From: Lysinibacillus xylanilyticus
GTDB lineage: Bacteria; Bacillota; Bacilli; Bacillales_A; Planococcaceae
Length of the DNA: 64,000 nt
Assembly (NCBI RefSeq): GCF_001708185.1
Contig: NZ_MDDN01000008.1
Coordinates: 62,001 to 126,000, forward strand
Reading direction: 5' to 3'
Position numbers and translations under genes: made by a program. Below are positions 43,189 to 51,702 of the stretch, piece after piece. Every line of letters begins with the position of its first letter. The first letter of the stretch is position 1. The notes under the pieces were generated by a model. That model saw only the letters and a list, made by a program, of their open reading frames with translations, was not told where the DNA came from and did not search any database.

Positions 43189-44097
43189 TTACTTCCCTCG
43201 CTTTCGTTTACAGCTTTTGGCACTCGGCATATCTTGACAAAGAACGAAGCCAATAATGGACATTACCCATAATGCTAGATTAAATGTCACCGGATTGAAC
43301 GGAGCAGTGACAATCGTTTTATCTGCAAAAATGGCCCCCAATGTTATTAGCGGAAATAGTAAAATTTGAGCTCCAAACAAGAAACGCTTCGCTCGAGGTA
43401 ACAGCCAAAAAAGTGCAAAGATTATCTCTGCAATGCCAATCCATTTTACAATTTGACTAGCATGGCTGTTCTCCCCACCAAGTAATTCCTCAATCATCAT
43501 CACTTCAGTAGGATGCTGCACCATGACTTTCGGCACAAGTCCATGATATAACCATACAAAACAAAATAGGACACTGATCAGGATTGTTAAAAAGAAACGA
43601 CGATACTGAGAAGAAGGATTTTCTCCCTTTTCAAGCCATCTTTTTAAGACATCGAAGCTAAGAGCTGTTGCCCAGCCCATTATTGGACGAAACACTCTAT
43701 CAAATAACTCTCCTAGTTTTCCATAGCGAACATCGTAGTCATACTGTGTCAAAAATGTGAGTCCCTTGTCATTGGGAATATATCGCCAGTACCCTTTCCC
43801 TTCTGCAATCGGTGATATTTTTTGAGGCGTGCCAAAGTGTAATGACGATGTTTTGCTGCCATTTCCCTTCTGATGCTCACCCTTACTTTCTCCCCATCCA
43901 CTAACTGTTAAGCCTGGCATTACCTTCGTTTCATAAGTAAAACGCTGAGGCTCTTCTGGTGAATTTTTCTCCATATATGTAATAGAGGTAAAACGTAAAT
44001 CCCATTGCTCGTGTAGCTTTGGATTTTGCGTATACGTCCATGCTTCTTCTATAGGTGCATTTATCTCTATCTCCACAAAAATCGGCTTTTTCTTCAC
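43189..44097 (-). CDS. SRPBCC-DoxX-like fusion protein
   Basis: The N-terminal ~160 of 302 residues form an SRPBCC/polyketide-cyclase-like ligand-binding domain (FVEIEINAPIEEAWTYTQNP, YWRYIPNDKGLTFLTQYDYD). The C-terminal ~130 hold four membrane spans of DoxX type (FFLTILISVLFCFVWLYHGL, IVKWIGIAEIIFALFWLLP, ending FVLCQDMPS). It starts the SRPBCC-DoxX / DUF4166 / yndJ run; the next ATG is one base after its stop. A membrane-lipid or redox role is possible but unproven. Confidence 0.75.
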   Translation of the reverse strand: MKKKPIFVEIEINAPIEEAWTYTQNPKLHEQWDLRFTSITYMEKNSPEEPQRFTYETKVMPGLTVSGWGESKGEHQKGNGSKTSSLHFGTPQKISPIAEGKGYWRYIPNDKGLTFLTQYDYDVRYGKLGELFDRVFRPIMGWATALSFDVLKRWLEKGENPSSQYRRFFLTILISVLFCFVWLYHGLVPKVMVQHPTEVMMIEELLGGENSHASQIVKWIGIAEIIFALFWLLPRAKRFLFGAQILLFPLITLGAIFADKTIVTAPFNPVTFNLALWVMSIIGFVLCQDMPSAKSCKRKRGK

Positions 44098-44124
44098 GCT
44101 TTCTTCCCTCCTCGATGGAAAGCA

Positions 44125-44599
44125 CTATTCAATCATATTTTCTTTCATAATCTTAGCAGTTGCTTCAAATAGCAACTGGTCTACTAAACGATAGTTTTTC
44201 CCGCTGTTTTTCATTTTGCCATCTGCAACAAAGTGAAATCCTCCAGCCTGATCAACCGTTAAATGAAAAGTTGTTCCTCTTTTATAGCTTGTAAGACTGA
44301 CATCATAAGATTGAATATCTTCCTTATTATTCTTGTAGCTTATGTCTTTTTTTTGTAAATTTACTATCTGATAATAGTTTAAGATAGTCATGAACCTCTT
44401 TTTCTTCCTTTAGAGAAATAATTTTTACCTCGTCATTTTGAGTGCTTACGATACCGATGCTTCTAATTTGTTCTTCAAAAAGATCCATTGAAAATTCACC
44501 TTCAATCGATCGCTCTTTATTAAGAGAAAAACTATACCCTGCGAAAATCAATATCATGAAAGCAACAGCTACTAATATTCTTTTAATCACTAGATACAT
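44125..44599 (-). pseudogene. Membrane-anchored protein split at an A8 run
   Basis: Two overlapping minus-strand frames look like one gene. The first, from 44599, has a signal anchor (VIKRILVAVAFMILIFAGYS) and then DYLKLLSDSKFTKK before running out of frame. The second continues with KDISYKNNKEDIQSYDVSLT, GTTFHLTVDQAGGFHFVADG and QLLFEATAKIMKENMIE, ending at 44125. They join at eight A (plus-strand T 44347-44354), where a one-base slip restores a ~157-residue protein. It may be a true frameshift, a sequencing error, or expression by slippage. Confidence 0.6.
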
Positions 44600-44867
44600 C
44601 CTACCTCCATTTGAAAATCGATTTATACTATTATAGCAGTAAATTGATTAATCACCATAAAACGGGATTTACCCATTAAATTTCAATAAAGTGAAAATAA
44701 TTGAATCGAAATGACAACTTGCCAACTCTACTAGTCGAAAGTAGCCCCCGTTAAATTAAAATTATCTAACCTCTATAGATTTCTTTTTATTGGAGATTTA
44801 TGCGAACCTGACTGTGAAGATTATAAATTTTTGTACTTGAACTAAACAAAAGGATCCGATTCGGTAC
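44600..44867. other. A/T-rich intergenic sequence
   Basis: I see no gene or structured element. It should hold the promoter of the split gene to its left. Confidence 0.35.
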
Positions 44868-45199
44868 GAGGATGTAGAGAAGAGCGAGGAATCGGTCATG
44901 CCGGGCACTTATGCAGTAATGGGGCTGGCTTGTACAGCGAAGATTATTTTCCGCTAGTCTGCCGTTATATGGAACTAGTAGATACAGAGCATCAGTTAGC
45001 GCAGGATGGCTATGCAGAGGCGTTTATTGAGGCGCATGGCGTAAAGAAAGAGCTTATACCCGTGATTGTATCCATTTTGCAGGGTGGGATTGATGAAGGC
45101 ACGCTGGTCAAAAATCTAACCATCGACAGCCTTGAGCTTGCCGAGGCGCTATTCGAGGCGCTGAAAGGCAAAGAAATTTATGAATGCGAAATGGTGTAG
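44868..45199 (+). pseudogene. 5'-truncated, frameshifted gene remnant
   Basis: Frame 1 reads EDVEKSEESVMPGTYAVMGL before losing frame near 44930. Frame 2 then gives LYSEDYFPLVCRYMELVDTE, EHQLAQDGYAEAFIEAHGVK and SLELAEALFEALKGKEIYEC, ending TAG 45199. Neither start has a ribosome binding site. The region is clearly richer in GC than its flanks, with strong coding character. I read it as the C-terminal ~110 residues of a decayed gene, with weak resemblance to DUF6138-type proteins. Confidence 0.6.
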
Positions 45200-45206
45200 G
45201 ATTTTT

Positions 45207-45305
45207 GAGAGCATAGAAAATCTTGTAGAAGAAACCCAAAAGGCACAAGCGCCATTAAAAGAAGCATTTGAGCAGCTGTTGGCGCTTCAAATCGAAATGA
45301 CCTGA
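45207..45305 (+). pseudogene. Short helical C-terminal remnant
   Basis: Directly behind the previous remnant the frame reads ESIENLVEETQKAQAPLKEA and FEQLLALQIEMT then TGA. It is an amphipathic helix without a start codon, probably the tail of another partly deleted gene. A strong terminator follows. Confidence 0.4.
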
Positions 45306-45320
45306 TTTGCCAAATTCAAT

Positions 45321-45359
45321 AAGAGCATGTTTTGATTAATTTTTTCAAAACATGCTCTT
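45321..45359. terminator. Terminator after the remnants
   Basis: AAGAGCATGTTTTG and CAAAACATGCTCTT make a perfect 14-bp stem with an 11-base loop. Confidence 0.85.
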
Positions 45360-45388
45360 TAGATTAGCTCCAAACTTTATGACAAAGA

Positions 45389-45440
45389 TTTATCGCTCAA
45401 TTTTTTCAGTTTATCGACCAACTTTTCAAATTTATCGACA
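45389..45440. repeat. TTTATCG array with 21-bp period (3 units)
   Basis: TTTATCGCTC, TTTATCGACC and TTTATCGACA start at 45389, 45410 and 45431, exactly 21 bp apart, with T/C-rich spacers. The array ends at the 3' end of the tubby-like gene. Related arrays lie at 47841 and 51588. Confidence 0.7.
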
Positions 45441-45442
45441 TA

Positions 45443-45967
45443 TTACGCGCCCACAAACAACACGGCCTGTCCAATCGCAATAAAAAAGGCTTCATGCTGT
45501 ATCGGGCTGCTGTCTTCGATTTGCAGGGTAATTTCAAAATGAGTCTCCTGAAAAATGGCCTGCCAGCGCGCAATGGGTTGATCGTCTAGAGAGAATATGG
45601 ACCAGTCCTCCATCTCTTTGTTCAGATTTATTTTTTGGACGCCATCTGTAATGATTAAATCAGGGATCATAATTTGCCAGCCATCATAAGCAATCATATA
45701 GTCCTTCCCTGTGATGAAATCCTTGCCTTTGAAATGCACTCGCCCACGACGCGACACCTTTTTACAGGTAAAAAGAGGCTGACCAGCGACATCACTGACG
45801 TCGAAACGCACAAAATAACGATAGTCCATTGAGCGGTCGAATGCTTTTTTCAGTGCGTTTGAATATACACGTTGAACAGTAGATGATACTTCTCCCGCTT
45901 CATTTAATACTGCTACCTTTTCTGTTGACTCAATCGACGCTGGTTGCTGATATGTATAAATTTTCAA
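45443..45967 (-). CDS. Tubby C-terminal-like / LURP-one-like protein
   Basis: The 174-residue protein is almost entirely beta, typical of the phospholipid-scramblase/LURP-one/YxjI fold: LFTCKKVSRRGRVHFKGKDF, KDYMIAYDGWQIMIPDLIIT and FEITLQIEDSSPI. The TTG start at 45967 follows AAGGAG by eight bases. The C-terminal hydrophobic helix (AFFIAIGQAVLFVGA) matches the central helix of the fold. The biological role is unknown. Confidence 0.7.
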   Translation of the reverse strand: MKIYTYQQPASIESTEKVAVLNEAGEVSSTVQRVYSNALKKAFDRSMDYRYFVRFDVSDVAGQPLFTCKKVSRRGRVHFKGKDFITGKDYMIAYDGWQIMIPDLIITDGVQKINLNKEMEDWSIFSLDDQPIARWQAIFQETHFEITLQIEDSSPIQHEAFFIAIGQAVLFVGA

Positions 45968-46011
45968 TACCTTCGCTCCTTCAATACTTATGCTTTCTTA
46001 AAGCTACCATA

Positions 46012-46052
46012 AAATAAGCGCCAAATACAAAGATTGTATTTGACGCTTTTTT
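46012..46052. terminator. Bidirectional terminator
   Basis: AAGCGcCAAATACA and TGTATTTGaCGCTT pair with one mismatch; T6 follows on the plus strand and a T-rich run on the minus. It lies just past the DUF4179 gene stop. Confidence 0.8.
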
Positions 46053-46054
46053 CA

Positions 46055-47161
46055 TTATTTTTGTTGTGAAGGGATTTCTACTGTGAATGGTTGGAACTTC
46101 ACTTCTTTTAAAGATGATTTATCGAAGGGAATTTTCGTTTCTACCCCAGCACTATCAATTTGAACACCCCCACCGCCTGATGGAAGCATTAAATACGGGG
46201 TAATAATTAATTTACGAACATCTTTTGAAATCGGATCAAAGGATTTTGTGCTACTAAAGTTCCATAGGCCATTATCGAAATGACCTTCTGTCCCACCAGA
46301 ATGCGATGTAATTTCCTTGCCATTCTCATCGGTAATATGGAATTCTATATGCGATGCACCTACTTGTGGATTATCAATTGTGCCTTTTTCAGAAGCTTTA
46401 TAATCAAGAGCTATACCTGATGGACTTAATGAAATTTTGGACACATCCAGTTGAATGCCATCTACTTGTTGCTGATGATGAACTGGAAAATCAATAGTAT
46501 TCGTAATCTTTTTAACAGGAACTGTAAATTCCCATTTTTCCCCTTCTTTCCCTTCTAACGTTAAGCCCATATCAAAGGAATCCGGCATGTCCTCCTTCAC
46601 GTTAAATCTTGCGATGCCTGTACGGACCGTTGAACTTACAACTTTTTCACCATAGCCACCAGAACTCACTTTAGGGTTTTTACCATTAATAGTAAAGTTC
46701 GGTCCTGCCCCGAAGTAATAACCACTTAATTCCTTTTCAGAATCAATTGTAATGCCTACCGTAATATTAGCTTCATCATAAAGTACTTCATCTACAGTTA
46801 CGGAAATACCGTTAATGGTCTGCTTTTCTCCAATCGTGCTTGTTAACCCTTGTTCGCTAGCTTGTTTTAGCCCAAGTAAGCCAGAGTTACTAAATACCGA
46901 TCCAACAATCGGTAGCTGTGATAAAGTGCTTGCGAAGGTTGGTGATACATAGGCTGCAGAACCTATCATTATACTAAATGCGGCTGCCGTGCTTGCTATA
47001 TATAATAATGGTTTACGTTTGCTTTTTCTTTTCATTTGTACAGGTGGCTGACTCATATTTGTTTGCTCCTCTGCTTGTTGTATTCCTTTTGCAATCGCTC
47101 CTCGTACCTCATCTCTTGGGAATTCTGGAAGGGGTCCGTTTACATTAAATGACTTTTTCAT
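46055..47161 (-). CDS. DUF4179-type membrane protein, anti-sigma partner
   Basis: From ATG 47161, after AAAGGAG, 368 residues begin MKKSFNVNGPLPEFPRDEVR. A short cytoplasmic part with the basic stretch MKRKSKRKPLLYIA is followed by one span (STAAAFSIMIGSAAYVSPTF) and a large extracellular beta-rich domain, including GEKQTINGISVTVDEVLYDE. DUF4179 proteins commonly follow ECF sigma genes and act as their anti-sigma factor. The start overlaps the sigma stop by 17 bp. An upstream GTG (47173) lies inside the ribosome binding site. Confidence 0.82.
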   Translation of the reverse strand: MKKSFNVNGPLPEFPRDEVRGAIAKGIQQAEEQTNMSQPPVQMKRKSKRKPLLYIASTAAAFSIMIGSAAYVSPTFASTLSQLPIVGSVFSNSGLLGLKQASEQGLTSTIGEKQTINGISVTVDEVLYDEANITVGITIDSEKELSGYYFGAGPNFTINGKNPKVSSGGYGEKVVSSTVRTGIARFNVKEDMPDSFDMGLTLEGKEGEKWEFTVPVKKITNTIDFPVHHQQQVDGIQLDVSKISLSPSGIALDYKASEKGTIDNPQVGASHIEFHITDENGKEITSHSGGTEGHFDNGLWNFSSTKSFDPISKDVRKLIITPYLMLPSGGGGVQIDSAGVETKIPFDKSSLKEVKFQPFTVEIPSQQK

Positions 47162-47687
47162 TGAACGTTGCACTCCTTTCTAATTCTCGCTTCAACTGTT
47201 TTTTTCCACGATGCAAATACGTTTTAATCGTGCTTACTGGCTTTTCCATTACTTCTGAAATTTCTTTAATCGGTAAATCGTGATAATAAAATAAGATGAT
47301 GGCCATTTGTTGAGAATGATTGAGGTGCTGTATAGCTTCCGATAAATCAATAGGATTACCCGTGACATTTTCTTGCTCTTGTAAACGATTTAATAATTCG
47401 CTTTCTTCATAAGGAATGATTTTTTGCCCTTTTTTAAGTAATCGGTAGCACTCATTAATTAAAATGCGAAACAGCCATGTGGAAAAAAATTCTGGATGCT
47501 TTAACTGGTGAACGGTTAGATAGGCTTTACACGCTGCCTCTTGAATCGCATCCAGTGCATCCTCTTTTTGGCCAACATAAGAAAGCGCAGTATAAAAAAG
47601 TTTTTCTTCCTCTAAAATGAGTAGCTGCTCAAACGCTTCCTTATTCCCTGCAATAGCCTGTTTGACAATAGATAGATCATGTTCCAT
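47145..47687 (-). CDS. ECF-type RNA polymerase sigma factor
   Basis: From ATG 47687, after AAAGGAGG, 180 residues include region 2 (YTALSYVGQKEDALDAIQEA, EFFSTWLFRILINECYRLLK) and region 4 (QQMAIILFYYHDLPIKEISE, PVSTIKTYLHRGKKQLKREL). It resembles SigV/SigM-like ECF factors and is coupled to the DUF4179 gene. The upstream in-frame M at 47705 sits before the ribosome binding site. Confidence 0.92.
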   Translation of the reverse strand: MEHDLSIVKQAIAGNKEAFEQLLILEEEKLFYTALSYVGQKEDALDAIQEAACKAYLTVHQLKHPEFFSTWLFRILINECYRLLKKGQKIIPYEESELLNRLQEQENVTGNPIDLSEAIQHLNHSQQMAIILFYYHDLPIKEISEVMEKPVSTIKTYLHRGKKQLKRELERSATFNEKVI

Positions 47688-47840
47688 GCTGTTTCCTCCT
47701 TTCAATACTTAGAGTAAATAACCCTATCAAAAGGTTTCACTTTTATAATTTCTTTTTTTATTGAACAAAGTGGTCCTTCTTCCGATGTTGAAATAAGGTA
47801 CAATGTAAAGTTTCCATAATTGTTCCAGCGCTTTGACTCT

Positions 47841-47912
47841 TTTATCCACTTCTTCTGTTTTTCTATCGGTCGATTTTGACTTTTCTATCCGCTACTTCGA
47901 TTCTTTTATCCG
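47841..47912. repeat. TTTATC array with 21-22-bp period (4 units)
   Basis: TTTATCC, TCTATCG, TCTATCC and TTTATCC start at 47841, 47862, 47884 and 47905, spaced 21, 22 and 21 bp. The array lies past the toast-rack gene's terminator, in the 298-bp gap 47688-47986. I see no other feature in that gap apart from the terminator. Confidence 0.65.
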
Positions 47913-47941
47913 GCACTTGCACTCGCCAAATATTATAGAAC

Positions 47942-47975
47942 AAAAAAATAGACTACTTCATCCAAAGTAGCCTAC
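47942..47975 (-). terminator. Terminator of the toast-rack gene
   Basis: On the minus strand TAGgCTACTT pairs with AAGTAGtCTA around TGGATG or so and T7 follows, 12 bp past the stop codon. Confidence 0.7.
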
Positions 47976-47986
47976 TTACCTTTTCA

Positions 47987-48703
47987 TTATTTATCCAATT
48001 CAAAAGAAATATCGCCTACACCGATTTCCGAGTGTAATTCTAGCACTACATCTGCCTTTTCATATGCTTCATTGACATAAACGCCATTCCCTTTTGAAAT
48101 AAAATCTTCTATATTGGAAGAGCCGATCCCTTCTTCTGTTGTCAGCTTTACCCCAACCTCTGATGGTAAAATGACAGTAGTTTGACCAACACCTGTTTCA
48201 ATGTTCGCTTTGAAGCTTTTTTTCCAATCTCCACCTAAATTTACAGTGAGATCACCAACGCCTGCTTCAATCTCTAATTTTTCCAACTGAAGACCTTGTA
48301 AATCGAGTTCTGCATCCGAGGCACCTGTTTCAACGAAAAGATCCATTGGCGTATCTTCATTCAATTCGATATCCCATGTATTTTTTATTTTTCCCAAACG
48401 CACTTTCGTGGAACCTTTTTGGTCAATCAGCACTTCTCCTGTCTTGCCGCGTAAGTCATATTCAACTCTTGGTGCCAGTTTATTAATGTTATATTGAGCC
48501 GTACCCTCAACCCAATCTTTAGCACCTTTTTTAACTGTAATTTCTCCAACACCAAACTGTATTTCAACATCTAATTTCTCTGCTTTATCCTTTTCAACGA
48601 AGATCGTTTCATCTTTAGTTTTACCTGGTATAACTGAGTTGCACCCTGATAAAACAAGTAATGAAGCACTTATGACTAATCCAAAACCGAAAAACTTTTT
48701 CAA
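47987..48703 (-). CDS. Toast-rack family lipoprotein
   Basis: From TTG 48703, after TAGGAGG, the protein has 238 residues and a lipoprotein signal: MKKFFGFGLVISASLLVLSG with Cys following. The mature part is a repetitive beta structure (VEIQFGVGEITVKKGAKDWV, IEAGVGDLTVNLGGDWKKSF, IETGVGQTTVILPSEVGVKL, HSEIGVGDISFELDK) typical of toast-rack/DUF4097-like adhesin-type domains. These proteins are surface-exposed in firmicutes, with no defined function. The longer frame to 48733 has no ribosome binding site. Confidence 0.8.
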   Translation of the reverse strand: MKKFFGFGLVISASLLVLSGCNSVIPGKTKDETIFVEKDKAEKLDVEIQFGVGEITVKKGAKDWVEGTAQYNINKLAPRVEYDLRGKTGEVLIDQKGSTKVRLGKIKNTWDIELNEDTPMDLFVETGASDAELDLQGLQLEKLEIEAGVGDLTVNLGGDWKKSFKANIETGVGQTTVILPSEVGVKLTTEEGIGSSNIEDFISKGNGVYVNEAYEKADVVLELHSEIGVGDISFELDK

Positions 48704-48837
48704 AATAATTCCTCCTACCGTATAATATACCACTCATTAAATTGTATCAAAATACCAATTTATAAATACGCCCCTCAGCTTTAAATTCATCTACGACCTA
48801 AGACGTAGTAAAGACTTTTCTCATGAATATGCACCCA

Positions 48838-48890
48838 CAAAAATGAACCCTGTATTGTGACACATTTGCCTTCATACAGGGTTCATTTTT
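48838..48890. terminator. Terminator after the SRPBCC gene
   Basis: AATGAACCCTGTAT and ATACAGGGTTCATT form a perfect 14-bp stem overlapping the stop of the minus-strand gene at 48889. Confidence 0.85.
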
Positions 48891-49284
48891 AAAATTTTGG
48901 TATATTTTTTTCCTCTACTAACACCTTCAAGTTGGTAAGACTAGACTCATAGCCACTCATATTAAAAGTGACAGTAGTACCATTTCGCTCTTCATCTAAG
49001 AAAATAGCAATGACTGTTTCTGGTACTTCTAAGTAAAACGAAAACTCTCGATTTGGAATGACATGTTGGATCGTTAAATTCATCGGTAATTTTTCAGAGA
49101 GCTGATTTTGTTCATTCGGCATTAACGTGAAGGTTATTTGTTCACCAGCCTCTAATTTAGGAATGTCCCATGTCGAATCTGGGGCGTACCATTGCGACAG
49201 CTGCTCTTCATCCGTAATTGCTTGCCAAACTGTAGCAATACTTGCATCAATCCAAATCGAACTTTTTTCTTCATGTTTTGTCAT
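48889..49284 (-). CDS. SRPBCC (AHSA1-like) protein
   Basis: The 131-residue helix-grip protein begins with the AHSA1 pattern SSIWIDASIATVWQAITDEE followed by QLSQWYAPDSTWDIP, and ends with the long helix around LTNLKVLVEE. Family members bind hydrophobic ligands or activate Hsp90; bacterial ones are often stress-linked. GGAGG precedes ATG 49284. Monocistronic. Confidence 0.8.
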   Translation of the reverse strand: MTKHEEKSSIWIDASIATVWQAITDEEQLSQWYAPDSTWDIPKLEAGEQITFTLMPNEQNQLSEKLPMNLTIQHVIPNREFSFYLEVPETVIAIFLDEERNGTTVTFNMSGYESSLTNLKVLVEEKNIPKF

Positions 49285-49356
49285 CTGTAACTCCTCCGTT
49301 ACTTGAATTCATGCCTTTTTCATCATTTTATCGCATTTAACTCCACGACACAAAAT

Positions 49357-50547
49357 TTACCTTTTGTTACTTTTTGTGGACCAATATAAATTGAATGCAC
49401 CTATGGCCACTACGACAGCGACAATGTCCATCGCCAATTGATAACTAGAAAAAATCGTTACCATACATCCAAATAACGTAGGGGCAATCACAATAAATAG
49501 TTGATTCAACGTTAAAGCTGCACTCACTGTTAGACCAACATAATGTGGATTCGATTGTTCTGTCACACAGGCAATAAACAAGGAATACCAGCCAAGCGCT
49601 ACAAAGCCTAATAAAAAACAAAATAGTAGCATTAATATTTTCGCTTGCAGGATAAAAGGCAATAGAACTGTGAAAATAACTGCACTCGCCATTACCATGA
49701 TTAATAAATGCTCCCGCTTCTGTGCAAAAAATTGATCACTGATCCAGGCAATAGCTACCCTTCCAATCATTCCTCCCAATAATACAAGGCTTAAATACTG
49801 TCCAGCCTTCGTCAATGAATAACCACCCTCATGATGTAAATAACTCATAAAATGGGCAACAATTATCATTTGTAAGGTCATCATCACGATGCCTACAATG
49901 TAAATGGGATATAAATCTTTATTATTTTTAATGGCGTGAATCTTCTCTTTAAACGTTACAGATGTAGCGGCTACTGCATGATGTTGTTTCGGTTCCTGAT
50001 AGATGAGTAAAAAAAGTAACCCTCCGGCAATAGCCACCAAGCCTTGCACAAGATGCGCTGATGTTAGGTTATAATGATGGTACATATATGTGAGGATGAC
50101 GGACGCTAAGGCTCCACCAATCGGAATACCTGTCTGTCGAATACCGATCGCCAGCCCTCGATGTTTATCCGGAAACCATTTCACAATGGCCGTGCTACCT
50201 CCTGTTTGCGCACTTCCATACCATATTCCTACGACTACTAATAAAATGATTAACACCGTATAGCTATTCGCCAACATAAGCAGTAAAGCTGAGAACCCTA
50301 GTAAAACAGAGCCCCATCCGATGATTTGTTTTTCCCCTTTCTTATCCATTAAATAGCCAAAGACTATCATCGAGAAAATGGGTCCAATATTAACAGCCGA
50401 AACAATAAATCCTGTTTGGAAAGATGATAAATTCCATTCAATTTGATAAAATGTAGCAATTGGCCCCATGCCGTACGTCACAAAAGTTGCCGCAGTTTGG
50501 GAAACCGTAGCTACCAATACGATGATCCATTTATAATATGTATTCAT
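49357..50547 (-). CDS. MFS transporter
   Basis: The 396-residue protein has twelve spans. The 2-3 loop FGYLMDKKGEKQIIGWGSVL and the motif IVKWFPDKHRGLAIGIRQTG (Arg-rich, as in OFA/NarK-type members) are visible. Transported solute unknown. It diverges from a LysR-type gene 99 bp away, which probably controls it. GGAGGAA precedes ATG 50547. Confidence 0.9.
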   Translation of the reverse strand: MNTYYKWIIVLVATVSQTAATFVTYGMGPIATFYQIEWNLSSFQTGFIVSAVNIGPIFSMIVFGYLMDKKGEKQIIGWGSVLLGFSALLLMLANSYTVLIILLVVVGIWYGSAQTGGSTAIVKWFPDKHRGLAIGIRQTGIPIGGALASVILTYMYHHYNLTSAHLVQGLVAIAGGLLFLLIYQEPKQHHAVAATSVTFKEKIHAIKNNKDLYPIYIVGIVMMTLQMIIVAHFMSYLHHEGGYSLTKAGQYLSLVLLGGMIGRVAIAWISDQFFAQKREHLLIMVMASAVIFTVLLPFILQAKILMLLFCFLLGFVALGWYSLFIACVTEQSNPHYVGLTVSAALTLNQLFIVIAPTLFGCMVTIFSSYQLAMDIVAVVVAIGAFNLYWSTKSNKR

Positions 50548-50646
50548 GAAAATTCCTCCAATACCGTTACACTGATTCCTTTGTGCAGTATAACTTTATG
50601 TATCTAAAGTTTACGCTTGCCATAGCAACGCGTAAAATGGAGGAAA

Positions 50647-51567
50647 ATGATAGTGGCTATCAAAAAATTTAATAGGTGTGTGAACGACAACATGAACATA
50701 GAAGAAATAGCATTAAAAATTGAAATTTTGGAGAGGCAAAATCTCAGTAAATCCGCAGAAATGACGAATTATACGCAATCTGCCCTAACGTCTAAGGTAA
50801 AAAAAATGGAGACTGAAATTGGTCAGGAAGTTTTTAAGCGTACACCGCAAGGCTTAAAAATTACGGATGTAGGCATACAATATTTACACTTTTTAAAGCT
50901 GATTACCGAAGAGTATGAGGAATTTTTACAAGCAATCGGGGCAGCACAAACGAACACAAAAATTAGCTTTGGCACTTCCCATACAACAATCAAAATTTAT
51001 GGCGCATCCATTATGAATAGCTTGCAAACTAATAATATACCTTTAGATGTCGATTTCACAGTAGAATCCAGTACTTCCTTAAATGAAAAAGTACACAATG
51101 CCGAAATGGATTGTGCACTAACAAGTAACCCTATTAAACATTATTCTGATTTAAATTATGACATGATTGCATCCGAAACATTTGAAGTCATATCGAATAA
51201 TACACATATCATTAATTTTGAGGAACGTTCACCCGTTACACTACTTGTACTAAGTAAAGGATGTATGTATTCACGCGCGATGGCTGAGTGGCTGAAAAAG
51301 CATCAAGTTCCGTTTACGATGAAAGAAATAAAATCAGTGAGTAGTATTCTTGATTTCCTTCAAATTGACAATTCGATTGCTGTGTTAAATACAAAACTAA
51401 TTGATTTATATAACTATACGAACATTCATTATTACGATTTACAGCAGCTCCACAACATCATAGAAACAGTCTTTATTTACAAAAAGAGCGACAGTAAACA
51501 ATCACCCATTTATCAACTAAAAAATGTGATTGAATCATTACTGGAAGCCCCTATTGAACAAAGCTAG
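50647..51567 (+). CDS. LysR-family transcriptional regulator
   Basis: The N-terminal winged helix is MNIEEIALKIEILERQNLSK followed by SAEMTNYTQSALTSKVKKME and the EIGQEVFKRTPQGLKITDVG block; the C-terminal substrate-binding domain follows. ATG 50647 lies directly behind GGAGG; ATG 50692 (291 residues, MNIEEIAL) would give the more typical LysR start, and GTG 50653 has ideal spacing, so the start is uncertain. Divergent from the MFS gene, the standard arrangement for a LysR regulator and its target. Confidence 0.88.
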   Translation: MIVAIKKFNRCVNDNMNIEEIALKIEILERQNLSKSAEMTNYTQSALTSKVKKMETEIGQEVFKRTPQGLKITDVGIQYLHFLKLITEEYEEFLQAIGAAQTNTKISFGTSHTTIKIYGASIMNSLQTNNIPLDVDFTVESSTSLNEKVHNAEMDCALTSNPIKHYSDLNYDMIASETFEVISNNTHIINFEERSPVTLLVLSKGCMYSRAMAEWLKKHQVPFTMKEIKSVSSILDFLQIDNSIAVLNTKLIDLYNYTNIHYYDLQQLHNIIETVFIYKKSDSKQSPIYQLKNVIESLLEAPIEQS

Positions 51568-51587
51568 TTCGATAAGGGCTTTATCAG

Positions 51588-51702
51588 TTTATCGGAACTG
51601 TTTTTAGATTTATCGCTCTAATTTTTATATTTATCGGAACGATTTACAGATTTATCGGAACAATTTTAGAATTTATCGCCTAACTTTCATAATTTATCGA
51701 TA
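51588..51702. repeat. TTTATCG array with exact 21-bp period (6 units)
   Basis: TTTATCGG, TTTATCGC, TTTATCGG, TTTATCGG, TTTATCGC and TTTATCGA start at 51588, 51609, 51630, 51651, 51672 and 51693, each exactly 21 bp apart. Spacers are T/A-rich and vary. It fills the gap between the converging LysR and histidine-kinase genes and overlaps the kinase stop codon. Confidence 0.85.

Noticed and set aside
51588..51702. CRISPR-like or origin (DnaA box) array
   Set aside because: The repeated core is only 7-8 bp, spacers are 13-14 bp and T-rich, and TTATCG lacks the CCACA of a DnaA box except partly at 47842. No dnaA, dnaN or cas genes are near.
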